A DNA stretch of 64,000 nucleotides from Haemonchus contortus. Lineage: Eukaryota > Nematoda > Chromadorea > Rhabditida > Trichostrongylidae. Made by a program: the position numbers and the translations under genes. Positions within the stretch are counted from its first letter, which is position 1. The number at the start of each line of letters is the position of its first letter. The stretch spans positions 28,244,959 through 28,308,958 of the forward strand of contig LS997564.1 of assembly GCA_000469685.2 (NCBI GenBank), read 5' to 3'. The notes beneath the pieces were generated by a model. That model searched no databases, was not told the DNA's origin, and was given only the letters and a program-made list of their open reading frames with translations. Below are positions 36,394 to 50,982 of this stretch, one piece after another.

Positions 36394-36799
36394 TTATTGA
36401 AAAATATTGTAAACTTCGGCCATTAGAGATGATGGCCACTTTCCATTCTGTTTAACGTTATACTGGGAGCTGCTCCACGAGAAGGAACTGGTTGGATGAT
36501 CGAGGTACCATTTCGGCCCATACTCGGCTAAATCGTACACTGTCAGCATGACATACATATGAAGTAGGGCTTATTGATAGAGCATGTAGAATACTCCGGA
36601 ATAGTCAACCGGTGATCAACGAAAAGTCATCGAAACCTTGAGCTAACCACTTCACATTACTCAGATCCATTTGCTGTTGGTTTGTTATTGTGTTCGAATC
36701 GGGCAAACGTTATTGAAAAACCAACGGGCGCCAGATTTCCTGTTTATTGCTCCTGTACTGATATATTTGCATATGTACATGTACATCTACATATAAATA

Positions 36800-38564
36800 T
36801 GAGTCTCTGTATGTACATATGTATGTATATGTATGTATGTATGTATGTAGTATGTATGTATGTATGTATGTATGTATGTATTGTATGTATGTATGTATGA
36901 TGTATGTATGTATGTATGTATGTATGTATGTATGTATTGTATGTATGTATGTATGTTATGTATGTATGTATGTATGTATGTATGTATGTATGTGTATGTA
37001 TGTATGTATGTATGTTGTATGTATGTATGTATGGTATGTATGTATGTATGTATGTATGTATGTATGTATGTATGTATGTATGTATGTATGTATGTATTGT
37101 ATGTATGTATGTATGTACTGTATGTGTATGTATTGTATGTATGTATGTATGTATGTATGTATGTATGTATGTATGTATTGTATGTATGTGATGTATGTAT
37201 GTATGTATGTGTATGATATGTATGTATGTATTATGTATGTATGTATTTATGTATGTATGTATGTATGTATTGTATGTATGTATGTATGATGTATGTAATG
37301 TATGTATGGTATGTATGTATGTATGGTATGTATGGTATGTATGTATGTTTATGTATTTGTATGTATGTATGATTGTATGTATGTATGTATGTATGTATGT
37401 ATGTATGTATGTATGTATGTATGTATGTATTTGTATGTATGTATGTATGTATGTATGTATGTATGTATGTATGTATGTATGTATGTATGTATGTATGTAT
37501 GTATGTATGTATGTATGTATGTATGTATGTATGTATGTATGTATGTATGTATGTATGTATGTATGTATGTATGTATGTATGTATGTATGTATGTATGTAT
37601 GTATGTATGTATGTATGTATGTATGTATGTATGTATGTATGTATGTATGTATGTATGTATGTATGTATGTATGTATGTATGTATGTATGTATGTATGTAT
37701 GTATGTATGTATGTATGTATGTATGTATGTATGTATGTATGTATGTATGTATGTATGTATGTATGTATGTATGTATGTATGTATGTATGTATGTATGTAT
37801 GTATGTATGTATGTATGTATGTATGTATGTATGTATGTATGTATGTATGTATGTATGTATGTATGTATGTATGTATGTATGTATGTATGTATGTATGTAT
37901 GTATGTATGTATGTATGTATGTATGTATGTATGTATGTATGTATGTATGTATGTATGTATGTATGTATGTATGTATGTATGTATGTATGTATGTATGTAT
38001 GTATGTATGTATGTATGTATGTATGTATGTATGTATGTATGTATGTATGTATGTATGTATGTATGTATGTATGTATGTATGTATGTATGTATGTATGTAT
38101 GTATGTATGTATGTATGTATGTATGTATGTATGTATGTATGTATGTATGTATGTATGTATGTATGTATGTATGTATGTATGTATGTATGTATGTATGTAT
38201 GTATGTATGTATGTATGTATGTATGTATGTATGTATGTATGTATGTATGTATGTATGTATGTATGTATGTATGTATGTATGTATGTATGTATGTATGTAT
38301 GTATGTATGTATGTATGTATGTATGTATGTATGTATGTATGTATGTATGTATGTATGTATGTATGTATGTATGTATGTATGTATGTATGTATGTATGTAT
38401 GTATGTATGTATGTATGTATGTATGTATGTATGTATGTATGTATGTATGTATGTATGTATGTATGTATGTATGTATGTATGTATGTATGTGTATGTATGT
38501 ATGTATGTATGTATGTATGTATGTGTATGTATGGTATGTATGTATTATGTTATGTATGTATGTT
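36800..38564. repeat. Giant ATGT/GTAT tetranucleotide array in the last intron of fukutin copy 2
   Basis: About 1.75 kb. From 36800 to about 37440 it is interrupted by one- and two-base slips, and from about 37437 to 38488 it is a pure tetranucleotide run of roughly 260 units. The same intronic site in copy 1 (14795-14885) has only a short mixed CATATA/ATGT tract. The long open frames across it are artefacts of the repeat. Confidence 0.98.
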
Positions 38565-38693
38565 AGGCGGCAAAGTGATAAGTATCGAAAAAAAACCCAG
38601 AACAAATCAGAACATAAGACTCAGTGAGATACCGCACTTTCTTAGAATTTCTAAGTAGTAACCACAATATTTACTATGGTAACTATTATAAAT

Positions 38694-38729
38694 TCACAGA
38701 AAGTACGGCATTTTGGTCAGGTATGGCCA
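38694..38729 (-). other. Possible alternative terminal exon in fukutin copy 2
   Basis: Counterpart of 15027-15062: acceptor TGCAG, then WPYLTKMPYFL and stop in phase 0. Confidence 0.25.
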
Positions 38730-41700
38730 CTGCATGGAGCACACCCACGAAAGGAAATAATTGAATTTGTAATGGGATGTTTTATTGTTTTCGACGTCAA
38801 GCCGAACGATTTGTAATCACTATTAGCGATGATACTTATGGATACGCGCTCCCGTGAATTAAAAAAATTCGAAACTCACCTCTAATAGTTCCCTGGGGTT
38901 GCAAGGTACCCAAAATATATGTCCGAGAAGATCACAAAGCGCATGTCTCATTAAGCCTGAAATATAAAAAGAATTTCCTGTTGGCAAGTGACCCTCGTTG
39001 TTCTGAAATGTCTTTGTACGACTAGAATAGAGCAGTATACGATGAGAATGTGTAGAATAACAATAAATTCGGAGTGCATGAAAATGCACTTTTCACGATA
39101 AGTTGCGTATTTTGCTTTTCCATAAGCCTCATGGAACCCTTCGCGAGGTATTCGGATCCAAAGGCTCCATATTTCATTTTGGATAGTGAGAACTGGGATA
39201 AACGGGTTTACCTATTTTTTCTCGACAGCACACATGTGATATGACATTACACAAGATTACGAAAGGCGAAATTCCTCTTTCTCTTTCTGGCAACTTACAC
39301 TGGATAGGTGTATTTATATTTGGTTCCATCGCCTGATGTGCCTCCTACCCACGATTCATTGCTCGTAGTGTACACCCAAAACAGATCCACAGTTTGGGCG
39401 ACTTTTATCCACTGGCCTGATAGTGAACTCAAAACTGTCATTTGGCTGAAACAAAATTCCTTCTGTGTATATAGAGAGATTGTGTACAAATGTTAAAGAA
39501 TAATTTTCTGTCTTTGACCTCACATGCTAGGAAATGAACTTTTTTCAGCAATTCTTCAAAAATGACAGCGAAAAGGCATCGTGAGAATGGCCCGAACTGG
39601 AATTCTCTTCGTTTTTCTTTTCTCCAATCCAATAAAATGATTCTTTCCAAGGCATGCAGAAGTATATCTTTTACTTTTATGAATGATGTCTGTGGTCCCA
39701 AAAGATTACAATAGTAGCAAACTCATTGCATAAATCCAGCAATTTCATTCTATAGAACTGGTTCACCTAGTTGCTCATCAATACCGGAAAGGTGCTAACT
39801 AATTAGAAATTCTGCATTGTGTTGTACCGGTTGCACATCTGCGACAATAATGTTTCTTAAATCGGGGTACCTTTTTGAATCGAAAAGTGGAAGTAATGGT
39901 TGGTTGTGCATCGGTGGTGAAGAGAGCCAAAAAATCGGCCGTTTTGTGAAAAATAGTGCTTCTCAAATGTAGTATTAATAGAGGTCGTACGAGATACCAT
40001 GACGAAGATGACATGGAAGGGGTATATGGACGAGATTTCAGTTGTTGTAAATGTGCAAAAAGCTGACTACATCATGACAAAATTGTTCAGAAGTGCCTGT
40101 CACCGCCGCTATAGGTCATGACAAGTCGTTTGAACTTCCTACATCGGTCCCCTTGTGAATAGCACAGCCTCTGCAGTATCGATTAAAACTCGTCTACTAT
40201 GGGTATGACATTCACGCGATACAATCTCTGGTGCCTTATTGGTGCCTCATTGTTCTATATACAAGACGTTTCTCGACCTCGAACTCAAACTATGGGAAAA
40301 TCTCAGAAACCATTTCTATCGTGAACTGTGCCTTGAACGACTTCAAGGACTAATCTGTGGACCCCACTGTCAGATCGTAAATAGCCTAGATAGAGAGTTT
40401 TAAGTGCTCAGAAATTGAATCGGCTCTATGCCACACCCAGAGAATTGAGTTCAACAGCTAGAGGCTACAACAATCGCAAGGAACATCTTCATTTTAAACT
40501 AAAACAAATGGTTGCCCTTCTAGACATCTGGACATTTTGGGCTGAATGTAGTTAGCTCCATATGCAACTGCCAACAACTGAAATCTCATGCAAATACCCT
40601 GCCATGCCAATTCTATCCTGACAATCTCGCACGACCCAAATTTTCTCTACTTGGGGAGTCTCATTTTTCGTACTTTGGGGAGCCTCATTTTTCGCGGGGT
40701 CGGCGGACTTCTCGGTTCTCCTCTATCAACACTTCCGCTTTCCCATCATCGAAAGAGTGCCGAATAATTATCGCAACTGTGCTTTTGAGCAATCTCCATT
40801 CAGAACTGAATCAAATTTCCGCACTCGATCTTCGGCAGGTTACATAATGTTTTACATTGAGATTAAAATATTGTAGCTCTTCACCATTGAACCGAACCAG
40901 TGTTTCTTTATTGCGAAGACCATTTTTTTCCTTTCCCCTAAAACCCCTGCTTTATCGGGAAGTTTGAAGCCACTCCCCCGATTTTTCATTAATTTATGAT
41001 GCAACCATGATGAAATACACATATCCAAAATAGCTGAGATTCCAAAACAAACCTCGAAACAGAACACACAGCAATTCAATTCTGTTCTCCTCGGAATAGA
41101 CATATTGTTTTAAACTTACCAGTCCAAACTTCCTGTTAAGGAAAATTTTCTTCCTGAAAGCTAGATCCTCTAGAAGCCTCGGCGTGTATTCTTTAATAGG
41201 AGCAGCAAAATCCATATCCATCGTGTGTGGGGATAATGTTGCACTCACGGATACCATCCTGTACATACACATTCATTTTTGCTATGTTCATTTTATGGCA
41301 TTTGTATTTCTCAAAAGAGGTAAAATACTGTATTTGTAGGAAGGCAATTTTTGAGTTGATTATCTCTCTTATATATAAAGCAGTAACTTGGGTTTTGTCT
41401 ATCTGATAAAAACAAGCATTAGACTTACATATAGCATAGGCGAACCAACAGTATTTTCAGTTTCTGAAATACTTCACGTCTGAATCGAATTATGGAAAGA
41501 AATGACGAAGAAGAAGCGAGCTCGCGTCATTCGCGTAAATTTTTGAGCTCTTACGACTAGTACTGTATATAACATGTAACTACTGCAACAATGTGTGCAA
41601 GTTTGGTTTGCAGGATTGGTCGGTTAAGCTTGTGGGTCTGATAAAACGTCGTGGCTATGATGAGAACTGATATGGAAAACCTGCTTATTGAGAGGGTCTA

Positions 41701-42689
41701 GAAAAGGTAGGTGTAGGCTCTGACGCAAATCAAAACTAAATGAAGACCCCTTTTCAGTCTTCATTCGCATCTCAAGCCTCATAAGATAATTGGGAAGTCT
41801 TTGCTCTGACTATTGCAAAAAGTCCCCATTTCTATGGAAAGATGAGAGGTGCCCGTTTCCCCCGTTGACTCACCTAGCATTGAGCCGCCATTCAAGAACG
41901 GATAGACGCCGAAATCGATGAGATATCTCATCAATGACGACATTACTTGTACACTTTTCTCAACAGGCAGATATGGTCTTCCAGCCGATTGCCTTCTCAT
42001 ATTTAGACCAAGACAATCGATAAACTTCGACCTCTTCCAGGCTTCAAGAAATTTCTTCGCATCACGAGGAACAGAGAGATTTCCATTGATGTAGAGAGGA
42101 ATCCTGAAAACTCAACCGATTGTGATAACAACTTCTTCTTATGTTTTATAAACTGGTGGGACCGGATAACCTACCTAGGGATGATTCTCGTTGTTTCGTG
42201 ATCGTAAACTCTGAGATAGTCTCTGTCAGAGAAGGTCTGGTAGTATACAATATCGTATTCCTTATAATCCTTATTACGTACTGATTTCAGAAGTTCCACA
42301 TTGACTGCCAACCGCACTTTTTGCCCTTGCTTGCATTCATTTTCTCCGAGGTTTTGCAGGATATGTATGTCGATTAACAAGGCTCGAAAAGGTGGGTTGG
42401 TCGTTTCTAGGAGCGTCGAACAATTCATCTGAAAATGTCCATGTTCCGAAAGTGCGTGCACTTTTTAGACATTCATGGACCTACCACAACTTGATAATCT
42501 CCCATCCATACGCTACTTAGAATATCATTCGATTTCAGCATAATTACAATAAAGGCAGGAGCTGTACACAAAATAAGAAAGAGTAGCCAGTATTGACGCA
42601 TATGGTTTCTTCTTAAAAAATCTTTTAATATGAGGAAAGTATCGAAATCCGCCTTTTAATGAGAGGGAAGTGTTGAACTCCGCAATAGG

Positions 42690-43336
42690 TATATTAAAGA
42701 GACCAAATTCGCAGCAGTAATTTCTCTGTTAAACTCAATTTGTATCAGTTTCAGTTACAAAGTAGTGCGCATCAGCTTAGCGCAATTCATTACATCAGCA
42801 ACACAGGTAAACCTTGACAAATCGATCTAAAAATGCTAAAAATGAAATAGGCATAATCCCATGAATTAATCAGAAAATATCTAACTTTCTACAACATAGA
42901 GTTTACCTTTCACCTTTTTTTACCTTCAACTCCTTCTGCGCTAGCAACAAAGTCTAGAGCATGTCCTGACCGTATTCATCTCCTTTTTGTTAATTACATC
43001 AAGCCCAAATACCAGTCGCTACTGCTGCCGTTTATAACAAACGTTTATAACCAGTAGAATAAATGGACTTTGAGGGCTCTAACGGTACAGGGAGATGATC
43101 TTTTACATTTTGGAAGTAGTAAATTTATTTTGTTCTACAAGAGCTAAAGGGCACATCCAGGACAGTCACTTTTGTTGTGTTTCTGCAGGTTCGGCAGCGT
43201 ACTCCTTCCCTAGCAATTGTATTGTACATCAAATGCGCACAAAGACGGAACGGTCGGTGGATGTCTGCGGGGGTCCACCATTTCTCGGAATCTGACCAAT
43301 TGAGAGTACCAAAGTAGATGTGTGAGCTGAGGTATA
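42690..43336. other. Upstream flank of fukutin copy 2, no gene
   Basis: Matches the flank of copy 1 up to 43165, then diverges into the GT-bearing repeat element. Confidence 0.4.
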
Positions 43337-45010
<1,674 letters not shown>

Positions 45011-45099
45011 TTTATAAATATAAAGAGAGGAGCAGAAACCCTCCAAACAAGGAAGTTAGGGACATCCGAAAAGTGTTACCATATTTATGGCGCACCCTA

Positions 45100-45500
45100 A
45101 ATATTGCCACCGTCTAAAGATCTTCAAAAAGCTCACTGAGCACGAAGTAGTTGCCGTTCGGTCGTTTAGCGGATCCGCTGACCACTAAAATCTTCCAAGG
45201 GTTCTTAACTGCAGTTCTCGACTGAAGTAATTATCCTCATGATGTTAAAAGCAATTAGAATTCGTGACGGGGGACGTCAAACTAGAGCCACTGTTTCCAA
45301 ACAAGTATGTCATAGTATTTGGTTGCAGTGGCCATTCAAGATGAAATGTAGAGGTATTCATCATAAAAATAATGACCAATCAAAAGTCTAAGAGGTGGGC
45401 AACGGAAGCCTTGAATGGTACTCATAAATGTTGTCGAGTCAAAATCACATCATTATCAAGTCTTTGTCAATGAAGCTTCCATTCTCCAGTATATATCATC
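45100..45500. other. Duplication-unit anchor, no gene
   Basis: 45105-45270 matches 21625-21800; 45420-45540 resembles 25990-26110 and 57310-57440. Confidence 0.5.
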
Positions 45501-45519
45501 AGATGAGAATCCAAGATTA

Positions 45520-46200
45520 TTTTGGGTTGGATAGGTTTGCGTTTTGCACCCTTCCTTGACCTGTGTAATCTTTGATCTACGATGAGGTCAGTGGGAGGCG
45601 TTACTGGTTGTTTTAAACAATAGTTATTACGAGCGTGGTCGTCCTCTTGTCTTAACGGCGGATTCCAAGGTGAGTGATCCATGCCTCATTCGATCAATAC
45701 CTGCTGGTCTATTTGAGGTTCTGTTGGAGTTTTGTTGAGGCTTTTGGGCGAGCATGTCACACAATGCTTTGCACTACTTCAGGCCCTGAAGAAGGCGAAG
45801 CAGCCGAAACGTTGGCCTAATAAATTGTGTTCGATCTTCCTATCGTTCTCAGGAGCGGCAATCCGTAACCTTTCCAAGCTGGCTCGCTTGATTGGGCCGA
45901 TGAGAGACTGGATACCTCTGATAGCCTTCGTAATCATAAACATTCGTACAACAATCAGCTTTGAATGTTGGACATGGGTCAATTCCCGCTTATTGCCCGT
46001 GGCAATGTCGGAAAGCTGCTCCACGGTCAGAAAGCGAGAGCCAGAGTTTTGTCTCTTTACTGAGAGCGATCAGCTAGCTAACAAAACAGAAGAATCACTA
46101 ATATTTTTAGACTCGAAAAACACCATGAAATCTACCCAAAGAACGTGTCCCTTTCGCAAGTTTTTTGAGAAAAAAACTGGCCTACTTCGCCGGAAGTGAG
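45520..46200 (+). other. Unrecognised segment with a 155-codon open frame, possibly a retroelement 3' end
   Basis: The frame at 45732-46199 has no domain I recognise. Near 45790-45830 is CTGAAGAAGGCGAAGCAGCC then GAAACGTTGGCCTAATAAA. Similar CCGAAACGTTGGC endings occur at the 3' ends of some retroelements (Penelope-like ones among them), so this may be such a tail. No reverse transcriptase motif was seen next to it. Confidence 0.25.
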
Positions 46201-46329
46201 CTACCGCCAATTCTGCGTGGCAGGAGAGCGGGTAATGTTTGAAAAAGTGCTATCAAAAAATCAGGTAAAAAGGTTGAGTTTGAGATGAGTTATGGCAGAA
46301 AAGGTTCAAGGTGATTTCTCTTTGAACGG

Positions 46330-46805
46330 TACTGTATAATTGAGAATCCTTAATCGATCCTTATCAATGCTCTTACCGTTCTTGTTGAATCGAATCAGAC
46401 ATATCCAAGAGTCAAAGTTAGTTTGTGAATATCAAAGGCGTTAGGATGGATTTAACTGGTGTGTGGATCATGCTCTCAAAGGCCTCTTCTATCGTCGGAG
46501 TCCACCCTGCCGTCAGTACTCCCATCCTGCCTCCTCTACTCCTCCCAATTTGAATTCTCTAAGTCCGCGAAACAGAAGTTACGAATTTCTGCTCGAACAT
46601 TCACTTCGCGCGAACCCCGCCCCCGTGGGCAGAGTCCTGCCCTGCCGCCTCCCATAAATTTTCCTATTCTGCCGCCTTTGCTCGTACCAAGTTTGCGCGC
46701 CCTAGAGCCAAATTGACCATTTTTGCACAGACCACAGATTCCCACACGCAGAAACACAAACACACCGACATTAGCGCATTATATATAGTAGGATTTTATT
46801 ATGGT
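46330..46805 (+). repeat. GC-box repeat element, B orientation
   Basis: It begins with the shared block at 46340-46450 (matching 26240-26340). It has two diverged GC-box units (CCCCGCCCCCGTGGGCAGAG, CTCCCAATTTGAATTCTCTA), then ACACCGACATTAGCGC and the terminus ATTATATATAGTAGGATTTT. Confidence 0.75.
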
Positions 46806-47640
46806 ATGGTAGTGCATTCCATACTCGAGAAGAGGGCTTGTGCTCAAAAGGCTTCCGGTTCACATTAAGGGGGATGAGAGAGGGTTGTAAGCATCGAGAA
46901 GAAATGAATGAAGATGGGGCTCCATCGCGGGATATTAGAGCACACCACATAGCGCTGATTTGTAAAAAGAAAAGAAAGGGTTGTGAAGAAGTATGGCATT
47001 ATAGAGAAGATTGAAAAATAACTTGGAATCTGTACATAATATAGGCAGAGAAATCTCACATGGAATTAAGAAATAGAGAAGATTCATGTGATTGTGATTT
47101 CCATACTGACCCGTGTAAGAAAAGGCTCCAACGTAAAAAAGCTGAGCATGCAAAAAGAAGGGTTAGAAAAAAGAATACCGCAGTACTTTAAAAGTTTCCT
47201 AAAGATACAGATCTTCTAGGGTGACAGTTTTGCGATTGGAGTTTATAGAAACTGTAGATGAGGCATGTCATCACGTGTGTGGGATTCACATTGTTTGTGA
47301 CTGCTTCCTACTGTGTCAATGATTCAGATGAGCAGAAGCCTGTTTGTCAGAAAGCTTGAAATATCGTTTGAACCTAAAAGAACAGCTCTTCTGGTCTTTC
47401 GGGATTTGCAGAAGGGAGGGGAGCTACTTATTTTTTAAAATAGGTAGTAGTGACTTTAACAAAAATGGAATGCACACATGAACTTGTTACTGACAGGCAG
47501 AATTGTTCGAGTTCAAGGAAACTGTGATGCAGTAAACCAGCCAACCATTTTGGTTGGAAACGTCCGACTACAGCGCGGATCTATCGCCACTCAAGAAGCC
47601 AAAGTCTGCTAGATAGTTTCTTGAGGTCCTGCCACATATG
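46806..47640. other. Duplication-unit anchor, no gene
   Basis: 47115-47620 matches 27150-27690 (GATCTTCTAGGGTGACAGTT, GAGGCATGTCATCACGTGT). At 47625 it lacks the Tc1-like insertion present in unit 1. Confidence 0.5.
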
Positions 47641-47854
47641 TATGTCACGGGATCCTTAATCGTCTTCATGTCTCTTTTATCTCACCGAGATTACTGTAAC
47701 GCATTTCCCCCAGAGTGGAGTCCTTTCATAAACCAGCTGCCCAGATAAGTTCCCACCCAAGCGAGCTTTCTAGCAAATTTGTGAATTTGAACCAGTCGAA
47801 GACCTGGTAGAATTGAAGGATGACGAGGTGGCGAGGTGAGGTTAAGGTACTCAC

Positions 47855-49922
47855 CACGTCGACATATAGCTGAATAGAAACATTATTTTTGATTTTCACG
47901 AGTACACCCAGAAACACTGCGGGGAGCATCTGAATAATGCCTAAACGTTCAATCAAAACACCTAATTTTGATCAGTGCCTTAATCAATACCATTGATTGC
48001 CACCGTACCAAAGTACCTAAAAGTACTGAGCGGAAGCATAAACGGAACGGAGTCTAGAGGAGGAAAGATTTTTCCTACACAGACGAGATTTGGTCTTGAA
48101 AGTACTTAGTGAATGAGGGCTGATCAGTATAATGGTACACTTGGCTCTCGATGTAGAAGTGGCTGGGTCTGCGTGGTTCGTCGAAACTGTTTATACGTCG
48201 TGTTTGTGTCATTTCGCCTAAACACAGAGTAACCACATGGCAGCTGCATTCACCATGTCAAATGACAACCACCATTCCGCTGCAAGGAGTTTTCCGGTAA
48301 CACAAAATGGGTGTCAGAAAAATATTTTTGGAAATTGGTGAAAAAAGAAAGGTATCACCCACCTGCATCTATGGAGAAATGACGCCAAGAGACAAGTATG
48401 GGAATCCAGTAGACGAAGTTTGAGCAGAGCTATGCTGAAGGATTCGTCGAGACCTAAGTGGCTTACGTAGCTACGAGTAACGACGAATGTACTGCCATCA
48501 GACAATACAACGCAGTATAAACAACTCCAAACAGCCATGATTCAGTAGTTCTTTGGAATAGATCAATAGAAAATAGAAACGGAGCAATGGGCACCAAGTG
48601 GAGCTCCATTTCTTGGAAGAAATACCGTTGAATGCAAGAGCTGGATGGAAGAATTGACAACAAGCTATTTAACATAATAATATGAAGGTATAGTAGATCA
48701 GAGAGCCTATAAGAAGTACGAAACCTCACTTCACATTTCAATACTTCCCTCTTCTCTTTGCATGCTTGACTTTTCTTCTTCAACTATTCAACTTCCCATT
48801 CTCTTAATGAAATGATTCCCATTCGAAGCTGATGCCGATTGAGATCAAGCTTAATTTTTAATTTTTGCAGTAGGTAGCTAAGAAGGAGGTAAATAAATGG
48901 ATAGAAAGTACTACAGAGACAGCAGTAAAGAAACTAAAGTTGAGAGATCACGATCACGCATTGTCTCAGAAGAGAGCAACTTTCTTTTCAGAAGATTCGT
49001 GTCATTTATTTTTCTAAAATCTTTATATCTCGCTTTATTGACAATTATCAGAATGGTTCAAAATAAATATTTCATACGCGCAAAGTTGACAGAGATAAAG
49101 GATTTGTCACTATTCACATTTAATGATATCCCAGAGAGCGAATTGGTCCATATTTTGATGGATCTGTTCAGTGCCTTCTTCTTCACAACTACAGAATAAA
49201 TCTGAAGACAATGTTGCTCGTTAATTTTGATTAGCATAGAGTAAGCCAGACGACCAGTTGTTTTGGTTTTTTACAATTTCTATCCTCAATGAAACTTGGG
49301 TTTGGTTTCTTCCAAACTGTATTTCAGGGCATTTTTCACTTTATTATTCATTGTAATCAGGCATTTAGTCTTTGAATTCAACTATTCACAACATTGACAA
49401 TGAAGTTTCTGCTCTTACCATTAGATCGAGAAGTTTCTCTCTGAACACTTTGTTTCTTCTGACAGTCTAAGCCAATCAGAGGGGCGTTTGGCACTTCAGT
49501 CAATCAGCGCAAGATCCACAATCCGAGTGCGAGTTTTTGCAATTCATGTAAAGATAATTAATAGAGAGACCTTATTTGACGTACTTTGCAACAATGTGAA
49601 AGAAAGATGTCAAAGATTTGAAGATGATAAAGTAAAGCTCAAAGCGATCTACTGAGTTTTGCAGGAGAATTCAAGAGTGAGTATTTCATGAGTTCCGACA
49701 TTTTGTCAACGATTCATTGCAGTAGGAAATAAATGGATGACAGGCGGTGCTTTTAAGCGGAGTTTTTTACGGAGGTTACTTCAAAACTTCGGATAGACTG
49801 ATTTCACAGTGTAACATGAGATTTCCAGCTCCTTCGTCAAGCTGGTCCGGATCGTTTATCGTCGTATCGACGAGAAGTGAGAAAAGAAGTAACATCAGCA
49901 TCATAAATTGTTTCAACATCAT
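47855..49922 (-). CDS. Unknown secreted/membrane protein family, copy B
   Basis: Blocks on the minus strand are as follows. 49922-49780 starts MMLKQFMMLMLLLFSLLVDT, a strong signal peptide, and ends at a GTAACC donor. 49195-49058 reads KKALNRSIKIWTNSLSGISL and SFISVNFARMKYLF, then stops. 48712-48467 reads a Leu-rich helix, then MELHLVPIAPFLFSIDLFQR and SWLFGVVYTALYCLMAVHSS, ending at GTAAGC. About 47956-47855 reads IIQMLPAVFLGVLVKIKNNV and SIQLYVDV, ending at GTGAGT. The first block resembles its unit-1 partner mainly at the signal peptide and at the HCEI/HYEI segment, so the mature part diverges quickly. Whether these are one gene or two is not settled; no domain is recognised. Confidence 0.35.
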
Positions 49923-50982
49923 CGTTGTAAGAAAAAGCTCTCCAATCGTTAAATTTCTTTTCATTTACTAATAGTCACATAAGTTTCAGTAGTAGAGGTG
50001 ATGACATATGCAGCTTCCATTGTTTTACATCAGAATGAATCTATTTCTGCTTAGGCTAGTAGCTGGGAATGACTTCGTGATGGGCTAGCTTAAGCATATC
50101 AATGAAGAGACCCAGGAGGAAAAATTTTCGAAGTTTGTACGTACGATTATCGTACAATTATTAAAGTGATACGGGTGAAAAGAAAGAAAAAAAAGTAATT
50201 GGAAAACATAATTATTATAGAAAATTTACAACTGAAATTCCATAAAGTCAGTGAGTATAAACAGCTGATATGAGCAAAAGAAAGCGATGAAAAGCGTCCT
50301 TCACTCGACCCTCGTTATTGCTTGAGGGAGATACACGAAATGAACAAGGCGAACTAAAGTTTCTGGCCGAGTTTTCATTCCTTGTGACCACATAATAACT
50401 TATTTGCTCTTGTTTAGCGTTTGCTTCCGCAATCCGCATGCAGAAAATTTAAGTCTGAGCATTCTTTCATTCGAAAAGAATGCGTGTCCTCTCTACTTCC
50501 CTTTAAAAGCAGAGTTCACGATCAAAATAGTTTTTTGACTCATATTCTAGGATGAGTCTTATCCAGTTCGTAAAACCATATGTGGAACTGTCAGATCCGC
50601 CTAAATAGGGCGACATAAGAGCTGAAAAGATCGTATAGACTTCCTGCCACACCCAACAATCGGACCGGAGTTTTAATGACTTTGTAGTTCCTGTACCACT
50701 CACAAGAGGCACCCATGTTGAAAATTGAAACGACAGTTTGAAAACTGAAGCATGAGTTACCGTACACTGCTTCGGCCAGTCATCCTTCAAAAGGAGGGTG
50801 GGTAAGCATACAGATCACTGCAACATTTAGTACAAATGTACAGGATTTCCCGGAATTAGGGGCCGCCTACTCACAGCGTTGTATTTGAAGCCTCTGAAGC
50901 TGGTCATGGCAATGGAATCTGCATGAACATTATGTACGGTTTATGTGTTTCGTAAGTATGTATGGTTTTCTTACATTATGTA
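49923..50982. other. Upstream flank of the unknown gene, dispersed repeat at 50580-50830
   Basis: Aligns with 33950-34880. No exon seen. Confidence 0.4.

Larger units (their letters stand above)
36394..42601 (-). pseudogene. Fukutin/LicD-like transferase, copy 2 (all exons present, five single-base frame breaks)
   Basis: The same seven exons as copy 1 are at 42601-42485, 42428-42175, 42103-41874, 41258-41120, 39445-39299, 38956-38880 and 36527-36394. Exons 1-3 are open and give the signal anchor (MRQYWLLFLILCTAPAFIVI) and the region up to GGSMLG. Exon 4 is 139 bases instead of 137, so the GWYREC motif is followed at once by a stop. Exons 5 and 6 each have one extra base, and the terminal exon has lost one base at its start. 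All are one-base length changes at short base runs, so either a young pseudogene or uncorrected sequencing indels fit. Amino-acid similarity to copy 1 is otherwise high in every exon. Confidence 0.85.

Noticed and set aside
37195..38658. Open frames of about 400-490 codons (repeating MYVC or HTYI)
   Set aside because: They are translations of the ATGT array in every frame without stops; no start context, domains or splice sites.
45732..46199. 155-codon open frame as a protein gene
   Set aside because: No recognised domain, no splice or start support, and it overlaps a possible retroelement 3' end; kept only as an unassigned segment.
48897..49199. 100-codon plus-strand frame
   Set aside because: The unit-1 paralogue does not keep this frame, whereas the opposite strand keeps a similar peptide in both units.
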